From contig VZRS01007674.1 in assembly GCA_013398055.1 (NCBI GenBank), forward strand, positions 188,653 to 252,652: a DNA stretch of 64,000 nt, written 5' to 3'. Origin of the DNA: Ifrita kowaldi. Taxonomy: Eukaryota; Chordata; Aves; Passeriformes; Cinclosomatidae. The notes below the pieces were generated by a model, which worked only from the letters and a program-made list of their open reading frames with translations, did no database searches and was not told the DNA's origin. Numbering within the stretch: the stretch's first letter is position 1; each line of letters begins with the position of its first letter. The position numbers and the translations under genes are program-made. Of the stretch, positions 50,641 through 63,349 are shown piece by piece.

Positions 50641-53600
50641 AGAATGTGCCTTCCTGTTTTTCTGCTGTCTTCTGACTTGAGCTTAGAGTGTAAACAGACC
50701 TTTGTTTTTGTTCCTTTTGCACAGCACATCTCTGTGGCAGCTTTCTCCATTCAACCAGCAGCACAGAAGTGAGACTTTTGAGCACTACTGTAAATATGGT
50801 AGTCTTCTGCCCTTAAAACCTGTAGGTCAGCCTCAAGTAGTAGTTTTGCTTGAATAAAAGAATGTAGGTTTGGTTTTTTTTATTTCTGATTAATATTTAA
50901 GGCATATAATTTATTGTCCTGCTCTGATGCTGTAAAATGAATTTTAATTTTAATGAACTCTTAATTGTAATATCCAAGAAATGATGCAATAAACCAGAAA
51001 GTATCTTAAAAAACCTAACCAAACAAGAACAAAACTCAAAAACTAACTGTGTAATTTACATTTTTCAAGTAGTTAAAAGTAGAATCAGGCCAGGTCAGTG
51101 GGCTTTATCAAAGGTCTGTTGGGTCATATATAAACTGCTCTGTTGGAACTATTTGTTAAGAGAATATAAGGTATTTAAAATAATGCGTGGTACGTTCACC
51201 TACACTGGTTTGCACCATCTATGGCTTTGTATTCATTGGTTTTGGTGAACTTCAGTATGAAAAAAAAGAGTTGGATGAATTTGTACTAAAGCACTGAGTG
51301 CAAAATTGTAATTAAAAAAATTCAGTTTAAAAGCAACTTACATAACAATGTAGGGGATTTGCCGTCAGTTGAAATATAGACCTCCACACTGGATAGCTTG
51401 CTGAAAAATAAGCTTAGCTTTGTCAGATGTTTTGGACTCGCTGGGAAAACTTCTTAGTTTATGCCGAACATCAGCCCAAGTGGTGATAGGTTTCTTTGTT
51501 TCTGCTTCTTGTGTAACTGCCATTGACTTTCAGGCATGGAAAACAGGAGATTTTATGTATTCAGAAGTCATATGTATAAACTTGCTGCCAAATAATTGAG
51601 TAAAATTAGGGGCAATGAAGTTTGCTAAGGGAAGCCTTCAATGCCTGGTAAATGAGAGAATCCACAAAGGACGAATTATATCCATTCAAAGCCATTATGA
51701 GCTAGTTTTAAGAATGATCATTATTTTACATACAATATTCAGTCCCTGTTCTTGAGGCAGGTTGGTGGAGGGTTTCCCTACAAGACTCTTCTGTTTTGTT
51801 TGCTGTTGCTGTGCAGCCACCAATCTCTGCTATCAACATGAACTGAAAGCAGGGGGGGGCATCTGTGTACCACACACCAGATCTGTAGTGGATAGAGACT
51901 CCCCTGCATTTCTTAGCTGTTATTTGTGTAATGGTCACATCCTTTTACTGCAGACAGTTTCAATGACTCACCAGCAGGACTTTGGAGCCAGCTTAGGCCA
52001 ACCAGTGGTCATGGCAGGTTGTTGGTCTGTGTAGACAAGTACAAGTGTGGAATGAAATCCAAACCTTGCAAGTGAGATCCACCAGTATTGATGGATATGG
52101 AAGCAAGGGAAAAAGTGCATGCCCAGGATCTCGTTTCTCCAGACCCCAAAACCTCATACTTTGGTTATGCTCCACTCTCTTCCCTCAAGCAATCCCTTGT
52201 TTTCAGTTTAAAGGAATGTTTTTTAGACATAATGAAGCCCTTCAGACACCATGTCCCTGCCATCAGCTTTCCAAGCAAAGAAAACAGAAAGAGGTATTAC
52301 ATTAAGAAATGAAAAAATAAATCCCTATTAATCTGCTTCTTCTCAAGCTGGAATGAATTCAGATATCCTGTGGCTGTTGCAGGCAGAAGTTGTGAATGTG
52401 TGGAGCATGTTAAAATTTTCTTGTTTGAATAATGTACATGGCTTGAACTGACAAGAGATCATAGCTTGCTGAATGAAGGACTAGGAAATGTTAGCTGCTA
52501 AAATGTCTCCAGGTACAAGTGGAGACTATTTTACTTTTCATTTGCAAAAGCTTAGTGTGGCAGACTGGAGGTAATCCAGGTACTCAGGAACAAAGGCTCA
52601 TCATTGATGCAAAGGGTTTTCTTGTAAAATGCAATGCTCCTGCTCTAAAGTCTAGAAGCGTTAGGGACAAAGAAAGAAAAGAACTTGAGCTTTGGAAAAA
52701 TGATTTACTTTTGAAATCCCTCACTCTTAGGAACAGCTAAGCTGTTAACTGAATAACTTCTTCCCTTCCTTCCCCCTCCAAATTTGGTTTAGTCAAGCAC
52801 ATGACATAGAAAACCTTCAACCTTGCTAGTTTTGCAAAATTAGATTTTCAATTGGCTTTCAATTCATTATAAAGAGAAGTCTCTGGGTATGATTAAAGGT
52901 AGGACTATGTTCTCCGCTGCCGTAAATACCTTTTCTGATTTTCCAATCTAAATAAGACAAGAAAGAGGAAGAAAATCAAAGGACAAAGCTTTGTAGCTTT
53001 CCATCCCAGTTTCCTGCTTTTAGTTACTGATTGAATGGATAGAGGTACATTTAAGTATGTTTATATACATAAATATACAAATACTTAGATTAACAATTTG
53101 GGACCATGAGATCTTAGAAGTAATCATCTTTTAAGTCTAGCTTTTTTTCCCCCCAAATCAATCTGAAAATTCTAGATTTATGCTTTACAATCATGTCATG
53201 TATTCTGAGAGTCATATTCAAGTTCCTTGATTTATTTTTTTAAAATCATGAAATGTTGAGCTCCATGAGTCCCTAACCTCAGGTTGGGCACCCAGCACAT
53301 TACTAATGGTTGTTTCTTTAACAGACTTTAAAGGCTGTTTCTTTGGACAACTTCTAGATTAGAAAAAAAGTGGAGACTTTGTGGCACGTCCCTGAATTTT
53401 TTTGTGATATCTATGCAATAGAATGTTGTTTGTTTATTAGGGTATTTTGCTGCTGTGAAACATATAACCAGATACATCAGTAAACAGCAGCTGAATTGTC
53501 AATACTAATTGGATGGATTTCTCTTCCCCAAGCAGCACATATTGCGTGTAAGAAGTCCTGAAAAGTGTAAACATTCTACTGTTAAGAGATATAATTATAC

Positions 53601-56600
53601 ACAGTTCTAGTTCAGCATCAAGTTTTATTGTAAATAGCTCTCTCAGAAATTAAAACAAAAAGTATATTTCATAATCTCTGCTGTGTCAGGTTTTTCATGC
53701 TGCTTCCTTTGTTGGTGTTGATAAGCTTTGTCAAATTTCTAGAAAGTTGAAAAAGTGTGTCCAGGAAACACTGAAGAAAATTTGGTAACAACTGTAACTT
53801 TCTATAAGTGTAAATAACAGCAAGTTTAAATATTCCTCACTGTTAAGTGGTCATTCTTACACCTGGTTCTTTGGAGGCGTATTATAAAGGTGGGCTGGCT
53901 GTCAGTCATTTGGGACTGCTTCCCCTTATTTTGGAGCGACTAATAGGACAAGAAAAGACCCTGGGGACAAAAGTACAAGAGAAGATAATATAGCTGATGC
54001 CTTCAGGGAGTACAAGGTTTCTGTTGCAGTCTCTGCTGCAATTGATGACAGTTGAGAAATGCCATGTGTTAATGTCAGAATCCATGTTTAGGTTGGTGTC
54101 TACATTTTTTCCCCCTCTTTATCCTACATCTAAATTTTTTAGACACCCTTAAGGTCTGGACTTATATTTTGCTAATTATAGTGCCGTCCATGAAACTGAG
54201 AAACGGTCTTGCTTCAATTACAAATCATAGGGAAAAGGATGACTTGATGTCATGGAGCAGAGGGTAGAATGCTCTAACCCCTTGGGCAGAAACTCATGTG
54301 TTGGTGGAAGGCAGTCCTTGCTGCCAATGTTTGTACTGGTAAACACTGCTGCTTTTTGTTTTATCAGGTCATTTTCTGACTTCCCTGCTTATTGAGATGT
54401 CTTTGTGAAAATTACTGCACTCAAATGGAATAAGTTACGAGAATATTTGTAAAGATTCCCTCTGAGCCATTGCTCAGTGTGGGCAGTAACAGCTATTTCT
54501 ATTAATATGAGGGAGTTTCCCCAAGGCAGCTATTCATACTTTACAGAAATGTTTCTTCAAAATCCTGCACAGTCCCTTTTTTATATTGCAGTAAAAGTTT
54601 GTGGTTTAAATCTCTTAGAGGATGCTCATATATAACAAGACTGAAGTTCCCGTCATGTAAATGCTGTTTGTGGCCAGAGAGGTTCTTTGTGTTTTTATTG
54701 TAAGGTCGAAGAAGTACAATGAGGTGCTATTTGGCAAAGATGTTAGTTAAGAAAAAGGTTTATAAAGTGTTATGTAATCCATTCAGAAGCAGTGTTTCCT
54801 TAGCTATCTTCTCTGGATCTTGGAGGAACTTTGTTTAAAAACTTATGAAGCCTCATGCTACGCAAGTATGACTGCTTAAGTGATTCATGAGCTGTGGAAC
54901 CCAGGTACTACTCCATTTCAGTAGGCAGTCTAGAACACATCCCCCCATCCCCTTCTCTTCTAAATTAGTCTAAGTTTTATCTCTAACAGATCAAAAATAA
55001 TGCTCAGGAGTAAACTTTAGAAGATTGTCTGTTACTTTGTGGAATGACTCCTCAAGAGAAAAAACACAATACTAAACCTGCTTCTCCTGACACTTGCTAC
55101 CAATGGATGTCCCTCTAATTTCAGCAAAGGTGATCCTTATTTTTCTTTATGATGTAGGATAATCAGACTGCCTTGTAGATGCAAAAAGTCTATCCTGATA
55201 GTAAATGCAAAGTCAAGAAGGTTCATTTGGGCACATTGTGCCCCAGAAATATAACTGCAAAACCAAGATACTGCAAACCTGAGTTCTAGTTGTAACTGTG
55301 ATAGTGATCATCTCTGATCCTAGGTGATAAATTTTGACTCTTACCCTTTTCCTGTCTTCTAACTGACTTGTGTACATCAGCCTTGTTCCTAAGACTAACT
55401 TAAATGTACCTAAGGAATGAAAAAATTTTAGCAAAATTTGCCAACTATGTGAAAAAGTGCTGAATCTCTTTTAATCTGTCTGGCCTTCCTTTGCTTAATG
55501 TTTTCTTTCTGTCTTCTCCTACCTCCTCTCACTTTTTTCACTAAATGTATCAGCAAAAGAAGTGTAAAGCTGAGATGAAGCCTGGAGATTGCCCCTTGCT
55601 TTGCTATAACTTCCATCCGACGGAGAGTCGTCTTGAGATTTCTACAGTTAATCTTCTGGGCATATATCTGTCTGCCCTCTGAATTTAATATTGAGCCAAC
55701 TGGGAAAGAGCTCCAAAAATCAGGAGCAGGATCATGCTCTGTTATGACCAGCAACAACAATCTGAACCAAAGAGCACACAGTTCTTTTGCATTACACCCT
55801 TGATCTCACATAGGTTTCCTTCTGTGGTCTCTACCTAGTCACCTTGAATCCTGCCTCCTTACTGGAGATGCATGGCAGATGCAGCTTGGCTAGCACCCCC
55901 AGATCCTACTGGAACTCTGGTTTGTCTAAGCAACTTGGTTGTGGAAACATCAGCCTGGCAAACTAAAGGAACAGTAGAGTTCCGTGTGCCAGTGGGGATT
56001 GCATCACAGTTTGGAGGGGATGTATCTGTACTCTGGTCTCTGTGCATAGCTAAGATATAGGACTGCCTGAGATCTGACGGTAGAGCTGCCTATCGAGAAG
56101 TGCCAGCTGATTAAAAATGTCATTTTCTCAATATATTCTCAACAATTTTTTTTTTTCCAGTTCTGTGAATATATTTACAGCATATTTCTCCTAGGATGAA
56201 TGTTACTCGGTTTTGAAACAACACATTATTACAACCAACTTATTTTGCTGAAAAAGGCTTTTTCTGAAGTTCCTACTTCTGTGAAAAATTAACTTTTTAA
56301 GGTGGCCATATTAGCCTCCTCTCACACTAGATTTTATTCTAGGACTGCTAATTTGGCATTTGGGGGTTCATTTGGATTGTCACTTGTAAAAATGAGAGAA
56401 AAGTGAGGCCTTTGAGTCTATTCCAATTTTAATTTTTACATAAATGCCTCAAAAGCCTGTAGCAGCCAACACCCATCTCAGGATTTCTACTCAACAAAAT
56501 ATTTCTAACATTATATTTACCCACTTATCAGCTATATGTTGAGCTATAATCAGGCATGGCTTAACTGGTTTTGCTAGGTAAATAATTACCCTATCAGAAT

Positions 56601-57330
56601 CTTAACTCTGTAAGATGTTGTATGGTGATAAAAAAGACAGTCTAAAAATGTATATAGATTTTCATTTGAAATGCCTCACGAGAGGTCTTGGCAGGTTCTG
56701 TCAGTCTCTCATAGCAACAGCAGTGAGAGGGAGCATTTGGCTCTAACAACAATATGATCTCATTACACAGGACAGGAATATAGAGTGAAGAGACAAAACA
56801 CTCTGTACTAATTTTAGGTTCCACTTGAATCTGTGACATGTATTTAAACTTGTCTTCACAGCATCCTCATTTGGGCTGAATTTCTTCAACAACATCTGAT
56901 TTGAACGGATCCCCAGTTAACAGCATAACTTTTTGGTGCTGCTTAGCTTCCTGTTTGCTAGTGGAAGGCTTTTACGCTTATTTTAGTACTCTGCTCTTGC
57001 AGACTTTTTTGCATCAGTATCCGACAGAGCAGAGTTCCATCTGAAACCTGCATGTGAGAAGCCACATGATCAAGCTGCCAGAGTTCAGATGACATTTAAA
57101 CTGAACTTATCCTTAGTGTTTTAATCCTGTGTGTTAAAAAAAAAGTCAGTAGGAATGCACAAGAAGTATCCTCTTAAAGTGCTATTGATTTATATTAGCA
57201 ATTTGATTTTATTCTGTCATCTTAAGTCACTTCTAGACAATCCATTCACAGCCAGTGAAGTTATTCCAACTCTGCAGCATATTTTGTGCCAGTAATGAGT
57301 GGAAATTCTGGGACACCATACCCAAAGCAG
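50641..57330. other. Unique AT-rich non-coding DNA
   Basis: Over 6.6 kb I find no exon, RNA or clear interspersed repeat. Minor structure: a 7-bp-arm inverted repeat at 53052-53087. The longest frame is 110 codons (55428-55760, minus), with no known domain. Confidence 0.55.
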
Positions 57331-57380
57331 ATCTAGCACCCATGTGTTGTTCTAACAGCTCAAAGAACTAGAAGTCGGCT

Positions 57381-57419
57381 GATTTTCCTGGCTGGGGATT
57401 CCCCAGGCACAGGGAAATC
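57381..57419. promoter_or_regulatory. NF-kB-type palindrome inside a nested inverted repeat
   Basis: GGGGATTCCCC at 57394-57404 is a near-ideal palindromic kappa-B motif, lying within CTGGGG-ATT-CCCCAG (57392-57406). It is enclosed by a second inverted repeat: GATTTTCCTG (57381-57390) pairs with CAGGGAAATC (57410-57419) with one mismatch. The site sits at the start of a GC-rich, CpG-containing block. A DNA-binding site for a dimeric factor fits best. Function is inferred from motif only, as no neighbouring gene is visible. Confidence 0.45.
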
Positions 57420-57560
57420 TGCAGCTGGTGCTCTCTCTGCTTAGCTGGCTTTCTGCATGAGCACAGAGCTGCAGCTGCTCACAGGGCGCCTGTCGGGACC
57501 AGCCCCCGGCGTGAGCACCAGGACAGCTCTGTGGCTGCTCTCACACTCGCTCAGCAGTTG
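57420..57560. repeat. GC-rich block with imperfect internal duplication
   Basis: Two related segments share a TGAGCAC start and a GCTGCTC end (about 57457-57480 and 57511-57540), separated by a CpG-rich stretch ('gggcgcctgtcgggacc', 'cccccggcgtgagc'). It looks like an old imperfect duplication of about 54 bases. No repeat family is recognised. Confidence 0.4.
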
Positions 57561-58380
57561 TGCTTTTCCAAGCCTGCTCGAATCCTAAAGGTACTGGAAA
57601 TCTTGCTTTGAGGATCAGAAAAGGGGAAAAAAACCCACCCCCTCCACAAATTTTTGACTGCAGTGATCCACAGGTGGTTTGGATTACTTGAGTATAATCT
57701 GAGCTGTTTGAGTTATATAAGAAATGTCTCCCTCTCATGCTCTACTGCATAAGCCCAACATAAAAGCTTAGGACTTAGGATGTTAGGCACATAAATCCTA
57801 TCGAATTTTAGTGGAATTTAGGGTATTATTTGGTCTCTCTTGAAAAATTAATTCTAAATCTGTGCAGGATTAGAGGAAACTCCCACTGTGAACAAAACTT
57901 TTTCCCAATAATGCACACCTTTTCCTGAAGCTTCTAGCCACTGCTCAAAATATCACTTCATGACTGAGGAGTCTGGCAGAAATCTTTTAAAGTTCCCCTT
58001 AGTACAGTAGGCTGCAGACTGGTCTAATTTACAGCAGCAATTTCTACTGTCCCATGAAACTTTGGATTTTCCTTTCATTTAAGTTAATAGAATTTATATA
58101 ACTATAATAAGAGTTGCTTGAGGCAAAGAATATATTAGATAAAGGCTACAACAGTGTGTTTTCCTCTTTTTTTTTTTTTTTAATAGTGAATTAGGTGGTT
58201 TCTGGTGTTGTTTTAATTGACATTCTGTAAAATGTATGTTTTTCTTGAAAAGTGAACATCCCCCCTGTTTGTGAGAGCCTTTAAGGCTTTAAAAATCCTA
58301 GGAGTTACAATAGCCATCTTAAGCAATATTTCCAATATTTCTTCATCCTAAGGCTCTGTTACCCCACTTAATGACTGTTC
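57561..58380. other. Unique AT-rich non-coding DNA
   Basis: Poly-T of 15 bases at 58167-58181. Nothing else is recognised. Confidence 0.6.
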
Positions 58381-58405
58381 TGCCCTACAGAGTCTGCCTT
58401 TGGGC

Positions 58406-58454
58406 CCCTGCAACTGCAGGGTCTGCCCTATCTCTTGCTTTCAAGATAGGGCAG
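58406..58454. repeat. Two adjacent perfect hairpins
   Basis: CCCTGCA-AC-TGCAGGG (58406-58421) is followed after one base by CTGCCCTATCT (58423-58433), which pairs exactly with AGATAGGGCAG (58444-58454) across a 10-base loop. CTGCCCTA also occurs at 58380-58387. This could be a protein-binding palindrome pair, a structured transcript segment or chance. It matches no known microRNA or terminator that I recognise. Confidence 0.6.
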
Positions 58455-58689
58455 TTCACAGGTAGTGTTAAGTATTATAAAAGTAGTTGCCAGGCATCTC
58501 TCAGGGACACAGTTGTTCTGTCTGAGACTGTACTTCAGCTTTATGTTGCTATTAGCTGTCAGCTATCAGCTTGCAGCTCTTGCCTTGTTCCTAGCTGAGC
58601 TAGCTGCATTCCCATCTCCCAGAGGAGGAATCTCCCGGTGCTGTTTGGCTTCCACATTATTTACACTGAAACATCCTTGTAGGAATGGA

Positions 58690-59400
58690 AAGAAGCAAAG
58701 GTCATGTTAACAGCCCCATGTTAAAGGTCAGCAATGCCATGGTAACAGTGGAAATCCATCCAGCTGCCTGCAGAAAAGTTGAACCCCTTACGAAGAGGAA
58801 ACAACCCAAATAAACAGAAAGATAGATAAAAAGCAATATCTTAGCCCTGAGCCACGCGTCGAGTGGAAACGTAACATTTGTGAGCTCGTTGGGTATTTCC
58901 TATGCCTAACTTTGAACTGCTTTACTCAAAATAAAAACCATAGCAAATATTTTGACAAAAAACCGCCTTGTAAATGTTCTGCCTCTCAACCTGAGGCTTT
59001 CTTTTTACTGCAAGTGTGTAATGCAGCCGAGTGTCGTTTAGGATCCTTCCTGTGTCTTAAAGTGTGACTTTTATGGGTGACGTTATGTTTATGGGTCTTT
59101 GTTCATCCTCGGCCTCATGTACCCCACTGCTGCTTCCTCTGAGGCTTTGCCGCCACACCGCAGGGTGTTAATTTCCTGTTTTGAGTCTGTCACAGACAAA
59201 TTCAGAGCCTCGATTAAAACACAACACACAGATACATGCTGCTGACAAAGGCACTAATAAAACTCTAAAGTTTAAAGGTGGCCCTGGTGTTTCCTCACCG
59301 AGCAGCATGGGGACCTTTCACCTCTTGGAGACATGCTGTTTGCAAGGCTTTCTTTTCTTTTTAATTAGGGCTCGCCTGAATGACTCTTAGCAAACTGCTC
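58690..59400. promoter_or_regulatory. Dense transcription-factor motif cluster; candidate enhancer
   Basis: This block has the richest set of recognisable motifs in the window. AAAGGTCA nuclear-receptor half-sites lie at 58697-58704 and 58723-58730. CATGTTAA is repeated at 58703-58710 and 58717-58724. An RFX-type X-box-like AATGCCATGGTAAC lies at 58733-58746. GATA-type AGATAGATAA lies near 58821, and CpG-containing 'gccacgcgtcgag' near 58851. A pair of HOX/CDX-like TTTATGGGT words (59070-59078, 59088-59096) flanks TGACGTTA, and a RUNX-like ACACCGCAG lies near 59155. Composition is balanced, and no protein domain is found in the short open frames. Conserved enhancer function is an inference. 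Confidence 0.4.
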
Positions 59401-61706
59401 TAGCATTTGGTGTGTTTGGTTTATGGATGTATCAACTATAAAACATGCACAGCTTAATTGAGCTTCTCTTTAAAAAAAACCCCAAACCTCAACAAACCCC
59501 AAACAAGACTTATGAAACTTACAGGAACTGCAAAGAGAGGGAAAAAAAAAAAGGCTTAAACAGAAAGTGTGTTGATTAGGGTGATGGGTCTGGTATGTAG
59601 GTCCCTGTAAGACACATGCATGGGCATCTGTGTTGTCTGACCTCTTATCTTGGTCACTGAGCAGAAGGGGTGGGGGAAAAAAGCCAGCTTTTTCTTGCTT
59701 TAGTGAAAATCCTTCCTTTTGCACGTGCATTCAGCAGTGGAAGACTTACAAATATCACTTAGGCGTGAATTTCTACAGGGTTTTCCCTCACTTGTTTAGC
59801 AGTGTTTCAGCAGACTTATTTTAAACTGTCCTGTAGAGTCATGAAACTAACCAGAAAAGAACTTTTCCTATTACCCAGTACATGCTCTTTTTTCTGCTCT
59901 TTAGTGTGATGTGTTGTTCCTAGCACACGTGTAAAAGCCCTTCCCCCCAGCATAAATTCTGCACACATGTTTACAAGACTGCCGTTTAAATGTGGATTTG
60001 TTCTAATGGAGGCCTTGCTATTTTCCTACAGTGTTGGGACCATTTTTTTTCCTGTTTCCAGTAAAATATTTCTTATTTCTGTATCCTAACTAATTTTAAT
60101 TTTTATAAGTATATTTGGAAGCTGAAGTTTCTTACCTAGACATTCTGATGTATGACTGCTGGTTTGCATGTCTGCTACAGCTACTCAGAAAGCCAAATAC
60201 CTCATTAAAGTTCCCTCATAATCAAGAGGGAAAAACTAGAGTTTCTCTAGCAGTCATAGAGATCTCTCCTGCAATATATACGTGAAGTTTAGCTAAACTT
60301 AAGCTAATTATATCTGGAGAACAAATTCTGTAGCCTGGTTTCTTGCAGATATGGCTGTGCCCCTCTTCTTCATATCAAAGGAAATACCAGCTCTTCATAG
60401 CCTTCAGACAGAAGTGGCATTTAAAGTCTTGTAGTATCTGCCTCTGACCATCCCTCAGTGGCTATCTTTAAGACTGCTGTGTTTTCTTTCCTCCTTGTCC
60501 TCCGTTGTCCTATATTTGAGCTTACCTGAACGACTTCCTTTTACCTGTCCTGTGTACTCTACTTCAGTGGTGTCCTGTGCTCACACCCAACTTCTTTTTC
60601 CCCACAAAATCAAGTCTCAGTGTGGCTGTAACGATAACTTCAGGCCTGTTGCATGGAGAGGGCACGTGGAGGGGTAAATCTCACATATGCTGTGTGTCAC
60701 CTTGTGCACTTTTTGCTGGTATTGGATAGACAAAGCCAGCTTCAAACACACTTTTTCTCTGCTTTTCTGCTGCAATATTTCCTACAGCTCAGGTTCATAG
60801 CCTTTTGCTGTGCCTGTGGGTTCCTGGGCCCTCTGTGTATGCTGTGTTGTTGTAGAAGGAAGAAACTGCAGCTGCAACATAACTACTCCCTATGATCTGC
60901 TCAGTGAGGCCATAGCACTTAGCTGGGGAAGCAGGAAAGGTGGTCTGGGTCACATCCTCAGTGGCTCAGTTAGTGACACTGTGTGTCTCTAAAGACACCT
61001 TGCCAGGCCCTGTGGGGCAAGGCCAGACAAATTCTTTGTTGTTTTAAAGCAGTGTCCTGGACCAAGTAAACTGCTGCAGGATTTTGTGTGGATCTGACTG
61101 GATCTTATCTAATCTATTTGAGCTGCTTTATTTCATCTTCTCCTTCCTTTACTTTTCTGTTAGCTGTGGTTTGTCCCTAAGATTTTATCTTCTTCTTTGC
61201 CCAGTTTGCTTTTCTCTTTTATGGCGGTTTCCACATGTCTCCATATAGCTTGTGCTATTCCATTTAAATCCTCACCAAGGAGGGAGAAAAAAACCCAAAC
61301 CAAAACATTACTAAGAGCTGTTGTAGTGTGTGTTGTTTCTGCAAACTGTTACCGTCCTAGACTGCCTTTCTGTCTTGCTTATTTAGATGTCAGTGTGGGC
61401 AATCCACGGATAGGAAACCACTCTTGCAAAAGTTGAGTATGTCAGACTTCCTCAGAATAGGTGGATTTTTTGGGCAACAAATGCAATTATTAATTCCATG
61501 TAAGGAACTGGTCTATTTCTTAGTACAGACCATGCTCTGTATGTTCAACAAAAAAAGGAGCTAAAAACATACTACTTCTTATAGGGCTTCAGGCTTCATT
61601 GTTGAAACAAGCTCTAAAGTTCGAATTCCAACTAAGAAAATTTTGGCTTACGAGTAAGCCTAAAGCTTTGCTTGTGTGCAGACCTTTCGTGCTACTAGCC
61701 CTTTAT
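59401..61706. other. Unique non-coding DNA
   Basis: A poly-A tract lies near 59541-59552. No gene or known repeat is recognised. Confidence 0.6.
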
Positions 61707-61711
61707 AAAAA

Positions 61712-61731
61712 CAAACAAACAAACAAACAAA
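61712..61731. repeat. (CAAA)5 microsatellite
   Basis: Five CAAA units are followed by extra A. Not linked to a visible retroposon body. Confidence 0.9.
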
Positions 61732-62282
61732 AAAACCACTGCAAAAGATGGCATAATCAGATATGTAGGCATTCCCTTTGCAGTGACAGTATACTTAAGA
61801 TGAAATGGGATGTGATGACTCTGTGCTTCTAAGCTGTAACTGGAAAGGGTAGGGAATGAAAAGCTACTACTTTACTACTTTACTTCCAGCTAAGTTAGAG
61901 CATTCATAAGGCACTCATAACTCTCCCTGAGATTGGGTTCAGTGCATTTTAAAATATTCTCATGTCTTTAAAGAAGTCCATTTCTGCTTTCAGAATGTGT
62001 CTTTGTTACTTGCTATGGCTGAGTTGACCTAAGGATTGGTAGGAGAATTAAGCTGTAAGTCTTCTGAGGCAGCAATTCTTTGTTTGACTCTGCACTATAT
62101 AAACATCAATATGGGTGGCAGCCCATAAATGAGATCTAGGCATGCTGCTATATGTGTATGATACAAGTGTTAGATGAGTGTTCTGCATTGTTCAGTCTTT
62201 TTCTGTTCTGAAATGGTACATTCTTCATTGGTCATGCCTTCAAGGTTTCATCTATGGGGAATTGTACTTCATAGTGACAAAC

Positions 62283-62303
62283 TTTTTTATTTTTTATTTT
62301 TTA
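62283..62303. repeat. (TTTTTTA)3 short tandem repeat
   Basis: Three exact 7-base units occur at 62283, 62290 and 62297. Probably slippage. Confidence 0.85.
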
Positions 62304-63319
62304 AAGCTGGATGTTTGCAGTGTGATAGCAGCCATTATATAGCTAGGATGAGCTGTGCAAGAATGAGAAATGTGATTCATGTTGTAAATGATTTAAATGT
62401 GATGCTTTCCATATGCAGGGTATATATCCTTCTCTCTGAGTAAGACACAGATCTCATGCAAGTCATGGGTTCTATGTTTTTTGCAAAACATCTGTGAGTT
62501 CTGACCTTTCCAGGCTTGTGTGCATATGAGTGAGAGCACTGGTGTGCTCACAAACTGTGGAACAAACTTCACAGAGAATAACAGAGTAAATCTTGGAATG
62601 CATGAGAAAAGCTAATGGATTGGGAGGCCAGTGGCAACACGGGGTGTCACAAAAGGCCAGACCAATTTCCCAAGGCATTGAGTTGTTTTAGCTAGTCCAA
62701 CTGCAATGGAGGCGTTGTCAGGGTTTCTCAATTTTCTGAGTTATGCAGCTGCTGTTTCTAAAGTTATTCAAGTGCAAGAATGATATGAAAGCAAAGCACT
62801 GGGACTGTTCCAAACTGTTTTACATTAGAGTCGTACCTAGCACAAGCTGTGTCTGCAGTGCCTGAACTATTGTCTAATCCGTGAAACAGACCTGTGAGTG
62901 CTGGCTGACAGTGTGAGGGACACAGAATGAAGCAGCATCATTCAAATCCTTCAGTTTTAATTCAAATAGTCGGTCATTAACAAATTCCATAAGTGTCAAA
63001 GGCGTTTATCTGGTCTGATCCCATTTTAACTTGGACTGTTGCCTTGCTTGTCTCCTGGCTACTCAGGGCTGCACTTTTCCTCTTGTCCGAGAGTGCACAT
63101 TCTTTCTCTTTAATGCCTTCCCTGTATTACTAGCTTTTCTTTGTTAAAGCTCTCTCAAACTTTGTTCACTTCTGTTTCTGCTCTCCCCTCACTTCTTTGT
63201 AACCAAGCCCAATCACCTTTTTTACAGCCAGCCTTCGTGCTTCTATTTGTAGCGCTTTACCTGTTCCTGTATCTGGTGGTCATGATTGCCTACTAAATTA
63301 TTTCCTGATATTGTCCTCT

Positions 63320-63349
63320 CCCCTCCTCCACCCCTGCTCCCCCCCACCC
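63320..63349 (-). other. G-quadruplex-forming motif on the minus strand
   Basis: C runs of 4, 4, 7 and 3 bases with gaps of 7, 4 and 1 bases give a G3+N1-7 pattern on the minus strand. Predicted from pattern only, with no promoter signals nearby. Confidence 0.7.

Noticed and set aside
52519..52740. 73-codon plus frame with a charged C-terminal half
   Set aside because: Considered as a possible exon. No family recognised and no convincing splice context.
55428..55760. 110-codon minus frame rich in basic residues
   Set aside because: No known family. The basic stretch comes from a CT-rich tract on the plus strand.
55913..55990. GGAACTC and GAGTTCC considered as terminal inverted repeats of a small DNA transposon
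   Set aside because: Arms are only 7 bases, with no target-site duplication or family resemblance.
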